DNA of 64,000 nt from Flavobacterium sp. NKUCC04_CG (lineage in GTDB: Bacteria; Bacteroidota; Bacteroidia; Flavobacteriales; Flavobacteriaceae), in the NCBI RefSeq assembly GCF_019345525.1, contig NZ_JAHKRA010000008.1, positions 62,001-126,000 on the forward strand, written 5' to 3'. A program made the translations under genes and the position numbers. Numbering within the stretch: position 1 is the first letter of the stretch; each line of letters opens with the position of its first letter. Positions 9,548 to 18,382 of the stretch are shown piece by piece. The notes under the pieces are model-generated. The model ran no database searches, was not told the DNA's origin, and saw only the letters and a list, made by a program, of their open reading frames with translations.

Positions 9548-10966
9548 TTATAAAAGGGAAGTTGGACATACGTAATTAGACCTTTCTAACTGGGTAACTT
9601 TTTTAATAGCCTGATACCCGCCTATGACGTCTGCTACTCTGGTAAATCCGTTTTTCTTTAGAAGAGAAGCCGCAATCATACTGCGGTATCCACCTGCACA
9701 ATAAATAAGATAGCAAACTTCTTTAGACAACTCTTTGAGCTGGCTTTCGAGTTCATTAAGAGGAATGGCTGCAGATAACAACAAATGCTCCGACTCGTAT
9801 TCACTTTTTTTGCGTACATCTAATAAAATGGTATCCGAATACACAACGGTTTCATCGAACACATTGGTTTTAATCCGCTCCATAGTATCGCTTTTTAAGC
9901 CTGCAGCTGTCCAGGCTTGAAATCCATTTTCTAAAAAGCCAATGGCTTTATCATAACCCACTCTCGACAGTCGAATCAACGATTCTACTTCCTTACCCGG
10001 TTCGGTTACCAAAATTATTTTCTGATTTAGATCGCTAATCATTTCCCCAACCCAAACGGCAAAACCACCATTTAATCCTATATTTATACTGTTTGGTATA
10101 TAGCCCTTAGCAAAAACATCCGCGTCTCGCGTATCCAAAATCAAAACTTCAGAATCAGCCGTTACTTTCTTAAATTCGAATACACTAAACGGCTGTTTTG
10201 CCTTACCTAAAACATCGTCTAATAATTCATAACCTTGAATATTCATCAAAACATTTTTAGGGAAATACTGTGGAGGCGCTGTTAATCCTTTTAAAACTTC
10301 CTCTACAAATTCATCCTCTGTCATGTCTGGACGCAAAGCATAATTTGTGCGCTTTTGATTACCGAGCGTGTCTATAGTTTCTTTACTCATGTTTTTACCA
10401 CAAGCACTTCCTGCCCCATGATTTGGATATACGATGATATCGTCAGGCAAAGTCATGATTTTGTCTCGTAGTGAATGAAAGAGCTTTTTTGCCAAAAACG
10501 CTGCTGTGATATCTGAATTTACATATTGTACTAAATCCGGCCGTCCCACATCTCCAATAAACAAGGTATCTCCAGTTATAATAGCCACTTCCTTATCTAC
10601 TTCATCCCAAATAAGGTAAGTACTACTTTCCATAGTGTGTCCGGGAGTATGCAAAAGCTGAATTCGAATTTTTCCCAAGTTAAAAAATTGTCCATCTTCG
10701 GCGATAATCGCAGCATAATGAGGTGCAGCTGTGGGACCAAAAACAATTTTAGCAGCTGTTTTTTCCATTAAATCCAAATGACCGCTTACAAAGTCAGCAT
10801 GAAAATGGGTTTCAAACACATATTTTATAGCAGCTTGATCCTTATTTGCCCTGTCCAAATAAGGCTGTACATCACGTAAAGGGTCAAATATAGCGCATTC
10901 GCCATCACTTTCAATATAGTAGGCTGCATGTGCTATACAGCCAGTATAAATTTGTTCTATTTTCAT
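9548..10966 (-). CDS. CstB-like persulfide dioxygenase-sulfurtransferase (MBL fold + two rhodanese domains)
   Basis: Residues 1-~250 form a metallo-beta-lactamase-fold persulfide dioxygenase with ETHFHADFVSG (H54, H56, D58) and later HTPGH, as in ETHE1-type enzymes. Next comes a rhodanese-like domain (about 260-360) with VTEPGKE where the cysteine loop should be, so it is a pseudorhodanese. The C-terminal rhodanese (about 375-460) has an intact active-site loop, C423-AGGYRS. This order is that of CstB, which oxidises persulfides to sulfite and joins it with sulfane sulfur to thiosulfate. The start is ATG 10966, at MKIEQIYTG; the upstream in-frame start at 11020 adds 18 unrelated residues. Role: sulfide detoxification in the cytoplasm. 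Confidence 0.87.
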   Translation of the reverse strand: MKIEQIYTGCIAHAAYYIESDGECAIFDPLRDVQPYLDRANKDQAAIKYVFETHFHADFVSGHLDLMEKTAAKIVFGPTAAPHYAAIIAEDGQFFNLGKIRIQLLHTPGHTMESSTYLIWDEVDKEVAIITGDTLFIGDVGRPDLVQYVNSDITAAFLAKKLFHSLRDKIMTLPDDIIVYPNHGAGSACGKNMSKETIDTLGNQKRTNYALRPDMTEDEFVEEVLKGLTAPPQYFPKNVLMNIQGYELLDDVLGKAKQPFSVFEFKKVTADSEVLILDTRDADVFAKGYIPNSINIGLNGGFAVWVGEMISDLNQKIILVTEPGKEVESLIRLSRVGYDKAIGFLENGFQAWTAAGLKSDTMERIKTNVFDETVVYSDTILLDVRKKSEYESEHLLLSAAIPLNELESQLKELSKEVCYLIYCAGGYRSMIAASLLKKNGFTRVADVIGGYQAIKKVTQLERSNYVCPTSLL

Positions 10967-11199
10967 AGGTCTGACATTTTTAAAGTATATAATCCATCGA
11001 TTGCCCATTGGGAAATCCAATCTTGAAATTCTCTAAAATTATCACTATTGTAAGCTATTAAAAATGACATTAGTCATGGAATAATAAAAAGTCCTCAAAG
11101 TGTTATCTCAAAAGTCACTTCCATACTAAGTCAATCAACAACATCTAATATGAAAAGTTAATTATTTAATTTTATCAATCTAAACAGCAAGACAAGTAG

Positions 11200-11207
11200 T
11201 ATTTTTG
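11200..11207 (+). promoter_or_regulatory. -7 box of the Bcr/CflA-type transporter gene
   Basis: TATTTTTG matches TAnnTTTG and lies 31 bases before the start codon. No clear -33 TTG at the usual distance. Confidence 0.5.
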
Positions 11208-11238
11208 CCGATTGTAATTAATTGTTCTATTTATTAAT

Positions 11239-12441
11239 ATGCTTACACTCGCTTCTCCCCAACGAAAAAAAACGGCCACGCTTTTAGCTTTTATGCTTAT
11301 ACCCCTTTCCGGCTTGGTTACCGATATCTATTTACCATCATTTCCAGCTATGGCTAGAGATTTAGGACTTTTAGAAAAAAACATACAGTTAACACTTTCT
11401 TGTTTTTTACTCAGTTACGGTATAGGACAATTGTTTATTGGTAGTTTATTGGACAGCATAGGCCGCTATAAACCGAGTTTAATCGCTTTAATTATATTGG
11501 TGATATCCAGCGTACTAATAGGTATTTCACGAGATTTATTTGTCATTTGCTTTTTAAGAGTTGTACAGGGATTTTCAATCGCAGCCATAGTGGTTTCAAA
11601 ACGGGCCTTTTTCGTCGATCTCTACAGTGGAGATCAATTAAAATACTATTTGAGCTACTTTACCATTGCTTGGTCTTGCGGCCCTATAGTTGCACCCTTT
11701 TTGGGCGGTTATCTCGAAAAAGCTTTCGGATGGCAATCGAATTTTTACTTTTTAGCACTTTACGCTTTACTTATGTTTGCCTTAGAACTGATTTACAGCG
11801 GTGAAACCTTAGCTACTAAGAAACCTTTTAAAGGTTTGGAGGTTCTTCAAGTTTATAAAATGATGTTAAGCTCTGGTAACTTCGTATTGGGTGTATTCAT
11901 ATTGGGATTAAGTTATTCCGTAGTTATGGTATTTAGTATGGCCGGACCTTTTATCATTGAACATACCTTTAATTTTAATGCAGTCACTATCGGTTACTGC
12001 GCGCTTGCCTTGGGCGTGTCCTGGATGATAGGAGGTTTATTAGGAAAACGATCAATTCATTGGAATTTTAGAGCTAAAGTAATCGGTTTTGCCTTTTTTC
12101 AACTGCTTTTAATCGCTCTAATGCTCGGTATTGGCCAGTACTATCAAAACTTACCCGTATTGATGTTCTTTGCTTTTATCATTCACATCTGTTCTGGATT
12201 TATTTTTAATGTATATTTTACCCGTAGCATGATTGCCTTCCCAAATAATGCGGGTATCGCAGGTGGTTTATTGGGAGGTTTAATATATGTATTAACCTCA
12301 ATTTTGAGTTATGTTGTATCGTCAACAGGCTCTTTAAAAACGCAAAACGATATTGCCTGGCGTTATTTGTGTATGTCTGGGTTATTGTTTGTTGTTATCC
12401 TAGTGTGGATGCGAATTCGAACTAAAAAAATAGTAGATTAA
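11239..12441 (+). CDS. MFS exporter, Bcr/CflA family
   Basis: About 400 residues with 12 predicted membrane helices. The stretch LSGLVTDIYLPSFPAMA in helix 1, the loop GSLLDSIGRYKPSL (MFS motif A) after helix 2, and FLRVVQGFSIAA in helix 4 are typical of Bcr/CflA drug/proton antiporters (DHA1). It is an inner-membrane exporter of small toxic molecules, with unknown substrate. It is transcribed alone, with a hairpin terminator 31 bases downstream. Confidence 0.87.
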   Translation: MLTLASPQRKKTATLLAFMLIPLSGLVTDIYLPSFPAMARDLGLLEKNIQLTLSCFLLSYGIGQLFIGSLLDSIGRYKPSLIALIILVISSVLIGISRDLFVICFLRVVQGFSIAAIVVSKRAFFVDLYSGDQLKYYLSYFTIAWSCGPIVAPFLGGYLEKAFGWQSNFYFLALYALLMFALELIYSGETLATKKPFKGLEVLQVYKMMLSSGNFVLGVFILGLSYSVVMVFSMAGPFIIEHTFNFNAVTIGYCALALGVSWMIGGLLGKRSIHWNFRAKVIGFAFFQLLLIALMLGIGQYYQNLPVLMFFAFIIHICSGFIFNVYFTRSMIAFPNNAGIAGGLLGGLIYVLTSILSYVVSSTGSLKTQNDIAWRYLCMSGLLFVVILVWMRIRTKKIVD

Positions 12442-12471
12442 AATCTTCGTATCCCCATCTAGAACCAACTT

Positions 12472-12513
12472 ATAAAAGCACAGCTCCTTATTTTTAGGGA
12501 ACTGTGCTTTTAT
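12472..12513 (+). terminator. Terminator after the Bcr/CflA gene
   Basis: Perfect 12-bp outer stem ATAAAAGCACAG / CTGTGCTTTTAT with a short inner TCC/GGA pairing. Confidence 0.75.
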
Positions 12514-12719
12514 AGTTAATTTTTATGCGTTAACTTTTCAATAGTCATAATTATTGACCCCTATTTGCAATTGCCCTATGCCTTGATGAGTGCGTTTATG
12601 GGTCTTGATTCCTGACGTTCTTACTGATATACAGAAAGCTAAACCCATCAAAATATTATAGTAGAAGTTTAAAACACAAGAGTTGGTGTATAAACGCTTT
12701 AAAGTAGCATTTTATTGAT

Positions 12720-12727
12720 TAACTTTG
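12720..12727 (+). promoter_or_regulatory. -7 box of the VF530 gene
   Basis: TAACTTTG matches TAnnTTTG, 17 bases before the start codon, which implies a very short leader. Confidence 0.45.
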
Positions 12728-12743
12728 CTCTTTAAACAGGTTT

Positions 12744-12998
12744 ATGGAAGAAGAATTAAAAAATCCCTTACACGGAAAAACGCTGGTTTTTATACTTGAA
12801 TACTTGGTAAATTATTATGAAGGGTTCGAAGGATTGAGCAAGGAGGTCAACATCAATTGTTTTAAAAAAGATGCCAGTATCAATTCTTCTTTAAAATTTT
12901 TACGCAAAATGCCTTGGGCACGTACAGAAGTTGAAAACTTATTCATTAAAATATATACTTACGAACTCAAAAAGGCTCAAAAAAACCTTTTAAAATAA
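12744..12998 (+). CDS. VF530 family (DUF2132) small protein
   Basis: An 84-residue protein with the family's hallmark pattern: NPLHGKTL, then ININCF-like [28 protein letters not shown]530 proteins are small, conserved and helical, and have been described as DNA-binding; the function is not established. A long perfect terminator follows directly. Confidence 0.9.
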   Translation: MEEELKNPLHGKTLVFILEYLVNYYEGFEGLSKEVNINCFKKDASINSSLKFLRKMPWARTEVENLFIKIYTYELKKAQKNLLK

Positions 12999-13001
12999 TC
13001 C

Positions 13002-13041
13002 GATATAAAAAAACCGACTCCTAAGTCGGTTTTTTTATATC
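13002..13041. terminator. Bidirectional terminator
   Basis: A perfect 18-bp inverted repeat (core AAACCGACT / AGTCGGTTT) with a 4-base loop and A/T runs on both sides. It ends both the VF530 gene (+) and the oxygenase gene (-). Confidence 0.9.
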
Positions 13042-13050
13042 TAAGCTATA

Positions 13051-13677
13051 TTATCTCGTTTTTAACCAGCCGGTTATACTGTAGCGTTGTTGTTTAACTT
13101 TCTTCACTTCGTGTTCGATTGTTTTGCTATCAAACAGTGCCATACGCCCTGCCAAGGGTTGAATTTTTAGTTCGGATTGCTGACCGTTATCACCCTCTAA
13201 AAACAAAGCGAGTTCACCGCCATAATCGGCTTGCCAATTCTCATCATTTAGATAAAAAACCAGCGATAAGGTCCTTCTATTATCGTTTTGAAAAACGTCT
13301 AAATGCCGTTGATAAAAAGTACCTTCTGGGTAAATGGCGTAATGAAATTCACTTTCACAAATTCCCAGATAACAAGTGCGGTTTAAATAAGCAATTAAGT
13401 CGTTGATTTTTGCAAAAAACAGTTGCTCCACTTCATCGGCTTTTTCTTCCTCCATCCACAATATAAAATCACCCCGAACTTCCTTGATTACTTGTTCGTT
13501 AAAAAGCTTACCAATAGCGGCTTTTTTAAAATTCTCTTGTTCTTGTTTTAAAAGGAGGTGGTTGCGAAGAATTCGTACTTCTTCATCCGAAAAAAAGTGA
13601 TCGGATATCGCGTATTTATGATTGACTAAATCGTCAATTATTAACTCGTAAACTGGATTTAAATCAAATCCTACCAT
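13051..13677 (-). CDS. 2-oxoglutarate/Fe(II)-dependent oxygenase (prolyl hydroxylase-like)
   Basis: A 208-residue protein with the iron ligands HxD in RHLDVF, the distal H in EHEVK, and the 2-oxoglutarate-binding arginine in RYSITGW. The middle LSLVFYLN and YGGELALF strands form the jelly-roll core of PHD/SM-20-like enzymes (2OG-FeII_Oxy_3). The likely reaction is hydroxylation of a protein or peptide residue; the target is unknown. The start is ATG 13677, because upstream residues to the in-frame alternative at 13728 are out of keeping with the family and the promoter lies between the two. Confidence 0.85.
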   Translation of the reverse strand: MVGFDLNPVYELIIDDLVNHKYAISDHFFSDEEVRILRNHLLLKQEQENFKKAAIGKLFNEQVIKEVRGDFILWMEEEKADEVEQLFFAKINDLIAYLNRTCYLGICESEFHYAIYPEGTFYQRHLDVFQNDNRRTLSLVFYLNDENWQADYGGELALFLEGDNGQQSELKIQPLAGRMALFDSKTIEHEVKKVKQQRYSITGWLKTR

Positions 13678-13699
13678 ATATATGTATAAAAAACCTATA

Positions 13700-13728
13700 C
13701 AAATATAGTTTTTAGTAAAAAAAAACAA
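13700..13728 (-). promoter_or_regulatory. Promoter of the 2OG oxygenase gene
   Basis: On the minus strand, TTG (13726-13728), 18 bases, then TATATTTG (13700-13707). This fits the Bacteroidota TTG-N17-23-TAnnTTTG form, 23 bases before the start codon. Confidence 0.65.
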
Positions 13729-13776
13729 TGCTGTAAAAGGCTTTTTTTTATTGTATAAAATGTTAAATTTTTCAAG

Positions 13777-13923
13777 TTACCAGGCTAATGTTAAAACGTC
13801 ATTCGATTGTTGAATTATAGCCTCAAAATGCGGTATAATCACATCAAAAAAGCCAAAAAACCAACCAGACAGCTCAATCGAAAATTCCACCAGCCATGCA
13901 ATTAGGGTTTCGCCAAATAACTT
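13777..13923 (-). pseudogene. Coding-like fragment without start codon (possible gene remnant)
   Basis: An open stretch of 48 codons on the minus strand with a protein-like, hydrophobic-aromatic reading (contains IELSGWFFGFFDVII and ends NDVLTLAW). It has no ATG, and an in-frame stop lies directly upstream. I do not recognise it. It could be the decayed 3' end of a gene or chance. Confidence 0.25.
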
Positions 13924-13991
13924 TTATATATTTTGAGATGTAAAAGCTATTGTTTTTTAGTGATAGTAAACTCCAAGGCATTTCAGTGCAT

Positions 13992-14020
13992 AAAAAAGGG
14001 CTGTCTATTTAAGACAACCC
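13992..14020 (-). terminator. Terminator of lipoprotein unit A
   Basis: GGGCTGTC (13998-14005) pairs with GACAACCC (14013-14020) with one mismatch, followed on the minus strand by a T6 run. It is the same stem sequence as the hairpin after lipoprotein unit B. Confidence 0.8.
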
Positions 14021-14049
14021 TAATGGTAACAATGAATTAAAATTAACCG

Positions 14050-15063
14050 TTATGGCAATGCTTCGATAGCAGCTTCTAGGTCGGTGTAATTAGTCGTAGT
14101 AACCAAAGTACTACCAGGAACAGTATATGCCGCATTAGCACCTACCGTTATCGCTTGAATACTGTAGATAAAATTCCCTCCTTGTCCAGAAACAAAAATG
14201 ATATAACACTCTAAACCTACCGGTACTAAACCAGCATGTTCTTCAAATGTATTCGTTGCATTATTAAATACATCAAATTGCGCCAACATATTATCTTCAC
14301 CTTTAACGGCTAAATAAACCGATGAATTACTATCGTTAAAACCTGCAGGAGGTTGAACGGTAATAAATACGGGTTGTCCATTAAATCGAACTAGTTTATC
14401 GATATTACACCAACCAAAATTTCTAGAGTTATTTAGATTTACATTATAAAAATCACCTCTTGCTCCTTCATATACACTGCCCGAATTCTCGAAGGTCAAA
14501 TCCTCACGCGATGCAGGTAACCAAGTCAAATTCTCATTATTATTAATATCGCCATTCCACAATACCATTCCCCTAGCTACAGCATCGGAGTTTGTATTAT
14601 TGATACTAACTGTGATTGGACGTACAATTTCAACTTGCTCGCCACGATAGGTAATATCCAAGAAAAACTCCCCTCCTGTTTCCAATAGGGCACGATTGCC
14701 TTGTACTAACCCCATAGTCGGTTTGTTTGTCACTACCATTTTTGATTTATTGAAAATCTCAATATATACGATATCAATTTCTCCAGAAATGCTCTGTCCT
14801 CCACGAGTTCGGATTGAATGTGGTGGAATCACTATACTACTTTTTGACTCTGTTTGAAAAACCACTGCTTTATCTCCACCATAAAAAACACGCTTTCTTT
14901 GCGTTATATCGCTCAAAGCATGCTGTCTAAGTTCTCTAAATTCTTCTGTCACTGCCGAGGTAACAGGTTTTCCTAATTCATTTGTTGACTCTGTTTTAGA
15001 ATCCGAATCGCAAGAAACAAACATTAACGACACCGTCATTAACATAAAAAAAACTTTTTTCAT
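14050..15063 (-). CDS. Lipoprotein of unknown function, paralogue A
   Basis: A 337-residue protein with a signal peptide II and lipobox (SLMFVSC, Cys at residue 19), so it is probably anchored in the outer membrane or periplasm. Residues ~60-160 have a beta-sandwich-like pattern (VIPPHSIRTRGGQSISGEI ... TGGEFFLDITY) reminiscent of ZU5-like domains in other Bacteroidota lipoproteins. A second part carries NFGWCNID and ends in a short helix LEAAIEALP. It is the same length as, and closely similar to, the neighbour at 15426-16439. No enzyme motif was seen. Confidence 0.75.
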   Translation of the reverse strand: MKKVFFMLMTVSLMFVSCDSDSKTESTNELGKPVTSAVTEEFRELRQHALSDITQRKRVFYGGDKAVVFQTESKSSIVIPPHSIRTRGGQSISGEIDIVYIEIFNKSKMVVTNKPTMGLVQGNRALLETGGEFFLDITYRGEQVEIVRPITVSINNTNSDAVARGMVLWNGDINNNENLTWLPASREDLTFENSGSVYEGARGDFYNVNLNNSRNFGWCNIDKLVRFNGQPVFITVQPPAGFNDSNSSVYLAVKGEDNMLAQFDVFNNATNTFEEHAGLVPVGLECYIIFVSGQGGNFIYSIQAITVGANAAYTVPGSTLVTTTNYTDLEAAIEALP

Positions 15064-15230
15064 AAATTTAAATTTGTTGGTTATTAATTAATTTAATAAT
15101 CACATGGTTATTATGACTATTACTGGCATAAATAATAGATTTTACAAAAAAATATTCCGGACTAAACTTATAAAATCAAAATTACTTTATAAATATATAA
15201 AATTTTAATTAAAAATTAACAAATTTATTT
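15064..15230 (-). repeat. Duplicated upstream leader, copy A
   Basis: About 165 bases upstream of paralogue A that match, with few changes, the bases upstream of paralogue B (16440-16606). Both include the words ATATTCCGGACTAAA, ATCAAAATTACTT and AAATTTGTTGGTTATTAAT. The conservation of this AT-rich DNA suggests shared control or a recent duplication. Confidence 0.75.
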
Positions 15231-15365
15231 TAAAAAATAAATATAAAAAAATGGGTTTATAATTCCTTATATAATTAGGGGCAGCTTTGCCGATTATTCC
15301 CTACTTGAATCGCAATAAAAATTTATACTCAAATATTCGCTCTTACTATGTGGCAATACGGTTAT

Positions 15366-15395
15366 AAAAAAAGGGCTGTCTCAAAAAGACAGCCC
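15366..15395 (-). terminator. Terminator of lipoprotein unit B
   Basis: Perfect 8-bp stem GGGCTGTC / GACAGCCC with a T7 run on the minus strand, 31 bases beyond the stop codon of paralogue B. Confidence 0.85.
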
Positions 15396-15425
15396 TATAG
15401 ATAAAAGTCATTATACAAACCTTAT

Positions 15426-16439
15426 TTAAGGTAATGCATCAATAGCCGCTTCTAACTGTGTATAATTACTAGTGGTAATTAAACTACTGTTAGATATCGA
15501 ATACGAAGCACTAGGCCCCACGGTTACCGATTGAATACTGTAGATAAAATTACCACCTTGTCCTGAAACAAAAATGATATGGCATTTTAATCCCTCTGAT
15601 ACAAGACCACCATGTTCTTCAAATGTATTTGTTGAAGCATTAAATATATCAAATTGCGCGAGCATATTATTTTGTCCTTCTACGGCCAAATAAACAGAAG
15701 AGTTATGATCATCAAAACCGGCAGGAGGCTCTACGGTAATAAAGGACAAAGGCCCTTCAAAATCTACGAATACATCAATATTACACCATCCAAAATTACG
15801 AGACCGCGTTAGAACTACATCATAGAACTCATTTTTTCCTCCTTCATAAACAGCTCCAGTATTTTCAAATCTCAAATCCTCTGCAAAAGCGGGAATCCAA
15901 GTTAAATTCTCGTTGTTATTGATATCGCCGTTCCACAAAACCATACCTGTTGGTTCTGCATCGGAATTTGAAGTGCTGATATTTACTTTAATTGGACTAA
16001 CAATGTCAACTTGCTGTCCTTCGTAAGTAATATCTAGATAAAACTCACCACCCGTTTCTAAAAGACGTCTTTCACCATCAACTAAACCCATAGTAGGTTT
16101 ATTCGTAACTGCCATTTTTGATTTATTGAAAATCTCTATATAGACAATTTCGATGTTACCATTTATCCTTTCTCCATTATGAGCGCGAATTGCATCTGCA
16201 GGAATACTAATTTGAGTACTTGAATTCGTCTCAAAAACACCTCCCCGTTCAGAACTGTAAAACACCGTACTTCTTTGTGTAATATCCTCTAAGGCACGTT
16301 CTCGTAAAGCTCGAAATTCATCACTAATCTCAGAAGACACTTTCGCTCCTTCCTTATCAGAAGTTGCCGTTGTCGACTCCGACTCACAGGACACAAACAT
16401 CAACGAGGCGGTCATAAACAATAAAAAAACTTTTTTCAT
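15426..16439 (-). CDS. Lipoprotein of unknown function, paralogue B
   Basis: A 337-residue tandem paralogue of the 14050-15063 protein. It shares the lipobox (SLMFVSC), the blocks EIFNKSKMAVTNKPTMGLV, LWNGDINNNENLTW, NFGWCNID and IIFVSGQGGNFIYSIQ, and the ending LEAAIDALP. Differences concentrate in the linker after the lipid-anchored cysteine and in some surface loops. The leader and terminator are duplicated too, so the two are separate transcription units. Role unknown; an envelope lipoprotein pair. Confidence 0.75.
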   Translation of the reverse strand: MKKVFLLFMTASLMFVSCESESTTATSDKEGAKVSSEISDEFRALRERALEDITQRSTVFYSSERGGVFETNSSTQISIPADAIRAHNGERINGNIEIVYIEIFNKSKMAVTNKPTMGLVDGERRLLETGGEFYLDITYEGQQVDIVSPIKVNISTSNSDAEPTGMVLWNGDINNNENLTWIPAFAEDLRFENTGAVYEGGKNEFYDVVLTRSRNFGWCNIDVFVDFEGPLSFITVEPPAGFDDHNSSVYLAVEGQNNMLAQFDIFNASTNTFEEHGGLVSEGLKCHIIFVSGQGGNFIYSIQSVTVGPSASYSISNSSLITTSNYTQLEAAIDALP

Positions 16440-16606
16440 AAATTTAAATTTGTTGGTTATTAATAAATTTAATAATCACATAGTTATTATGATTATTAAT
16501 TAAATAAATAATGAATTTTACAAAAAAATATTCCGGACTAAATTCATAAAATCAAAATTACTTGATAAATATAAAAAATTTTAATTAAATATTAACAAAT
16601 AGTTTT
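16440..16606 (-). repeat. Duplicated upstream leader, copy B
   Basis: Counterpart of 15064-15230. It also keeps the imperfect palindrome around AATAATCACATAGTTATTAT just upstream of the start codon. Confidence 0.75.
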
Positions 16607-17051
16607 TAAAAAAGCGAATTTAATAATTGTGTATTATTTTAAAACCTCAAATACACTAGGGCTATCAAAAATTAACTATTAATATATTAATTTTAAAATA
16701 TTCACAAAAAAAACCCATCTACTTGAATATTAATTTCAAATAGATGGGCTTTTTAACAACTAGCTATTTTACACCATACCTCATTTGGGATTGTGCACCA
16801 AAGCCTGTCTTTTAATTAAATTATAAAATTCCTATTGAATAAAAAGGAGGGCGAATACAAGTATAAAACCAATAAAGCGCGCTAGCTTTTACTAATACAA
16901 GGTAAATATCGAAAATGAAATTTCTGTCTTTTGGGGTATTCAACACCGATGAGCTTAGGACATGTATTTATAGTAATTTACGAATTTTACCTATAAAAAC
17001 AGCTAGACAGTGCGAAAAATTTTTACATAAAACAAATCTCTTTAAAAAAGC
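16607..17051. other. Intergenic region with a hairpin
   Basis: About 440 bases with no credible gene. It holds one strong hairpin at 16714-16748 and otherwise featureless AT-rich sequence. Confidence 0.5.
16705..16757. terminator. Bidirectional terminator-like hairpin
   Basis: Fourteen-base arms, CCCATCTACTTGAA and TTCAAATAGATGGG, pair with one mismatch. There is an A8 run on the left and a T6 run on the right. It lies ~300 bases beyond the 17052 gene, so either that transcript has a long 3' end or the hairpin serves an unseen transcript. Confidence 0.7.
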
Positions 17052-17603
17052 CTAGTGCATCTTATTGCTGATAGGCTTGACTTCTAGAGGAAGATCAAAA
17101 TACTTGATGTCAAATCGACCTCTTCGTACTCGATAGACATCATTATCAACGGTTTCGATATCAAACCAGAAATAACCGGAAATAATACGATTTGTTTTAT
17201 CGATTTTAGTAATGGTCCACGCTCCTGTATTTAGATCGGTTGTAGTGTATTTTTGCCCCGATGCAGTCGTCATTTCCGCATGAGCTTGCCCTGCTTTGGG
17301 CGCTGCTAAAGGATAGGTTTTTCCTTGCTCTAAATTTAATTTTTTCGCAATCAAACTAATTTCTCCATCAAATTGGCTGTTCCTATATTCATATTCATTT
17401 GCTCTCCTATAGACCTTTGCAGAATCGCTTGAATAAAAACTACGATTGTCGTATTCGTGATTCTTTACAAACAATTCACCATTAACAACACATCCAAAAA
17501 TGTCTTCTCCCTCTGTAGTAGCCGGTGGTAACACCAAATCATCAGAACATGTAAAGCACATACAAAACAAACTCATAAGCAACAACCCTGCTATTTTTCT
17601 CAT
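17052..17603 (-). CDS. Lipoprotein, DUF6252-like
   Basis: A 183-residue protein with a lipobox (MCFTC). The pattern FGCVVNGELFVKN near the start and ISGYFWFDIETVDNDVYRVRRGRFDIKY near the end is like small flavobacterial DUF6252 lipoproteins: a beta domain with an 'ISGtF' strand. The function of that family is not known. The start is ATG 17603, at the signal peptide, not the upstream start at 17687. It lies 110 bases after the barrel protein at 17714 on the same strand and may be co-transcribed. Confidence 0.65.
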   Translation of the reverse strand: MRKIAGLLLMSLFCMCFTCSDDLVLPPATTEGEDIFGCVVNGELFVKNHEYDNRSFYSSDSAKVYRRANEYEYRNSQFDGEISLIAKKLNLEQGKTYPLAAPKAGQAHAEMTTASGQKYTTTDLNTGAWTITKIDKTNRIISGYFWFDIETVDNDVYRVRRGRFDIKYFDLPLEVKPISNKMH

Positions 17604-17713
17604 ATCAAAACCCTTATTTTTTATCGCAAAATACTTGCTCTTAAAATTTATTTCCCTTGTTTTTATACTACAGTACTTTTCGTTCAAGTAAACTGTTTAT
17701 CAATTAAAAAGTT

Positions 17714-18382
17714 CTAGTCGATTTTATAAGATTTGTGCCATCCCAATCCAAAAACCAAGGCCGCACCAAAATAGTTATGCTTTGAAATAGACCCATATAC
17801 CTTAACACCTATACTCGAACCAAAACCAACGGGTTCTTTTGCGCCAAAAAGTCGCGCAGGACCAAAGGGTTTTCTCTTATTTTTAAACAACTTAAAATTT
17901 AATTCAATCGGCATTCCCCAATACGATTCACCGTGTATATAAGGAGCATCATAACTATAAATGTCGTGAATTTTTCTTTGAATTGACGCATAAGACACCC
18001 CTGCCGAAACGCTTAAGGAAATACTGCTAAATACAAAACGCTGACCATACAACAAAGCGTGCTGATTGGTATTTCTTCTCTTTATAGGAATCAACGCATA
18101 AATATCAGTATCGTTTGTATTTCGTATATACTGGTAAGAGAAGAGATGACTTTTAAGCTGATAGTTTAAAGATAAACCATAACTCTTTTCTTCAAAAGAT
18201 TCGTCAACTATTCCCGTAAATCCCTCTACAAAAATAATCGGATTTACTCTTGATTGAGTAATGGAATCGGGTTTCACCACTGCCGTTTCACCAAAGCTAT
18301 TAGATAACTCTAAAGTTTGAGCATAAAAATTTCCTACTCCCAAAACAATACACCCTATTGCTATCAATTTCTTAATTTCCAT
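17714..18382 (-). CDS. Outer-membrane beta-barrel-like protein of unknown function
   Basis: A 222-residue protein with a signal peptide (ending FYAQ) and alternating strands with aromatic girdles (YGLSLNYQLKSHLFSYQY, SISLSVSAGVSYASI, NYFGAALVFGLGWHKSY). It looks like an 8- to 10-stranded barrel. No family was recognised. It precedes the DUF6252-like lipoprotein gene on the same strand. Confidence 0.6.
   Translation of the reverse strand: MEIKKLIAIGCIVLGVGNFYAQTLELSNSFGETAVVKPDSITQSRVNPIIFVEGFTGIVDESFEEKSYGLSLNYQLKSHLFSYQYIRNTNDTDIYALIPIKRRNTNQHALLYGQRFVFSSISLSVSAGVSYASIQRKIHDIYSYDAPYIHGESYWGMPIELNFKLFKNKRKPFGPARLFGAKEPVGFGSSIGVKVYGSISKHNYFGAALVFGLGWHKSYKID

Noticed and set aside
12538..12648. 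36-residue minus-strand frame between the Bcr/CflA and VF530 genes
   Set aside because: Begins at an ATG but has no promoter or family and lies against the direction of both neighbours. Likely chance.
15177..15184. TAATTTTG (minus strand) as the promoter of lipoprotein A, and its twin at 16553-16560
   Set aside because: It matches TAnnTTTG in both copies but lies 114 bases from the start with no TTG at the right spacing. It may be conserved only because the whole leader is duplicated.
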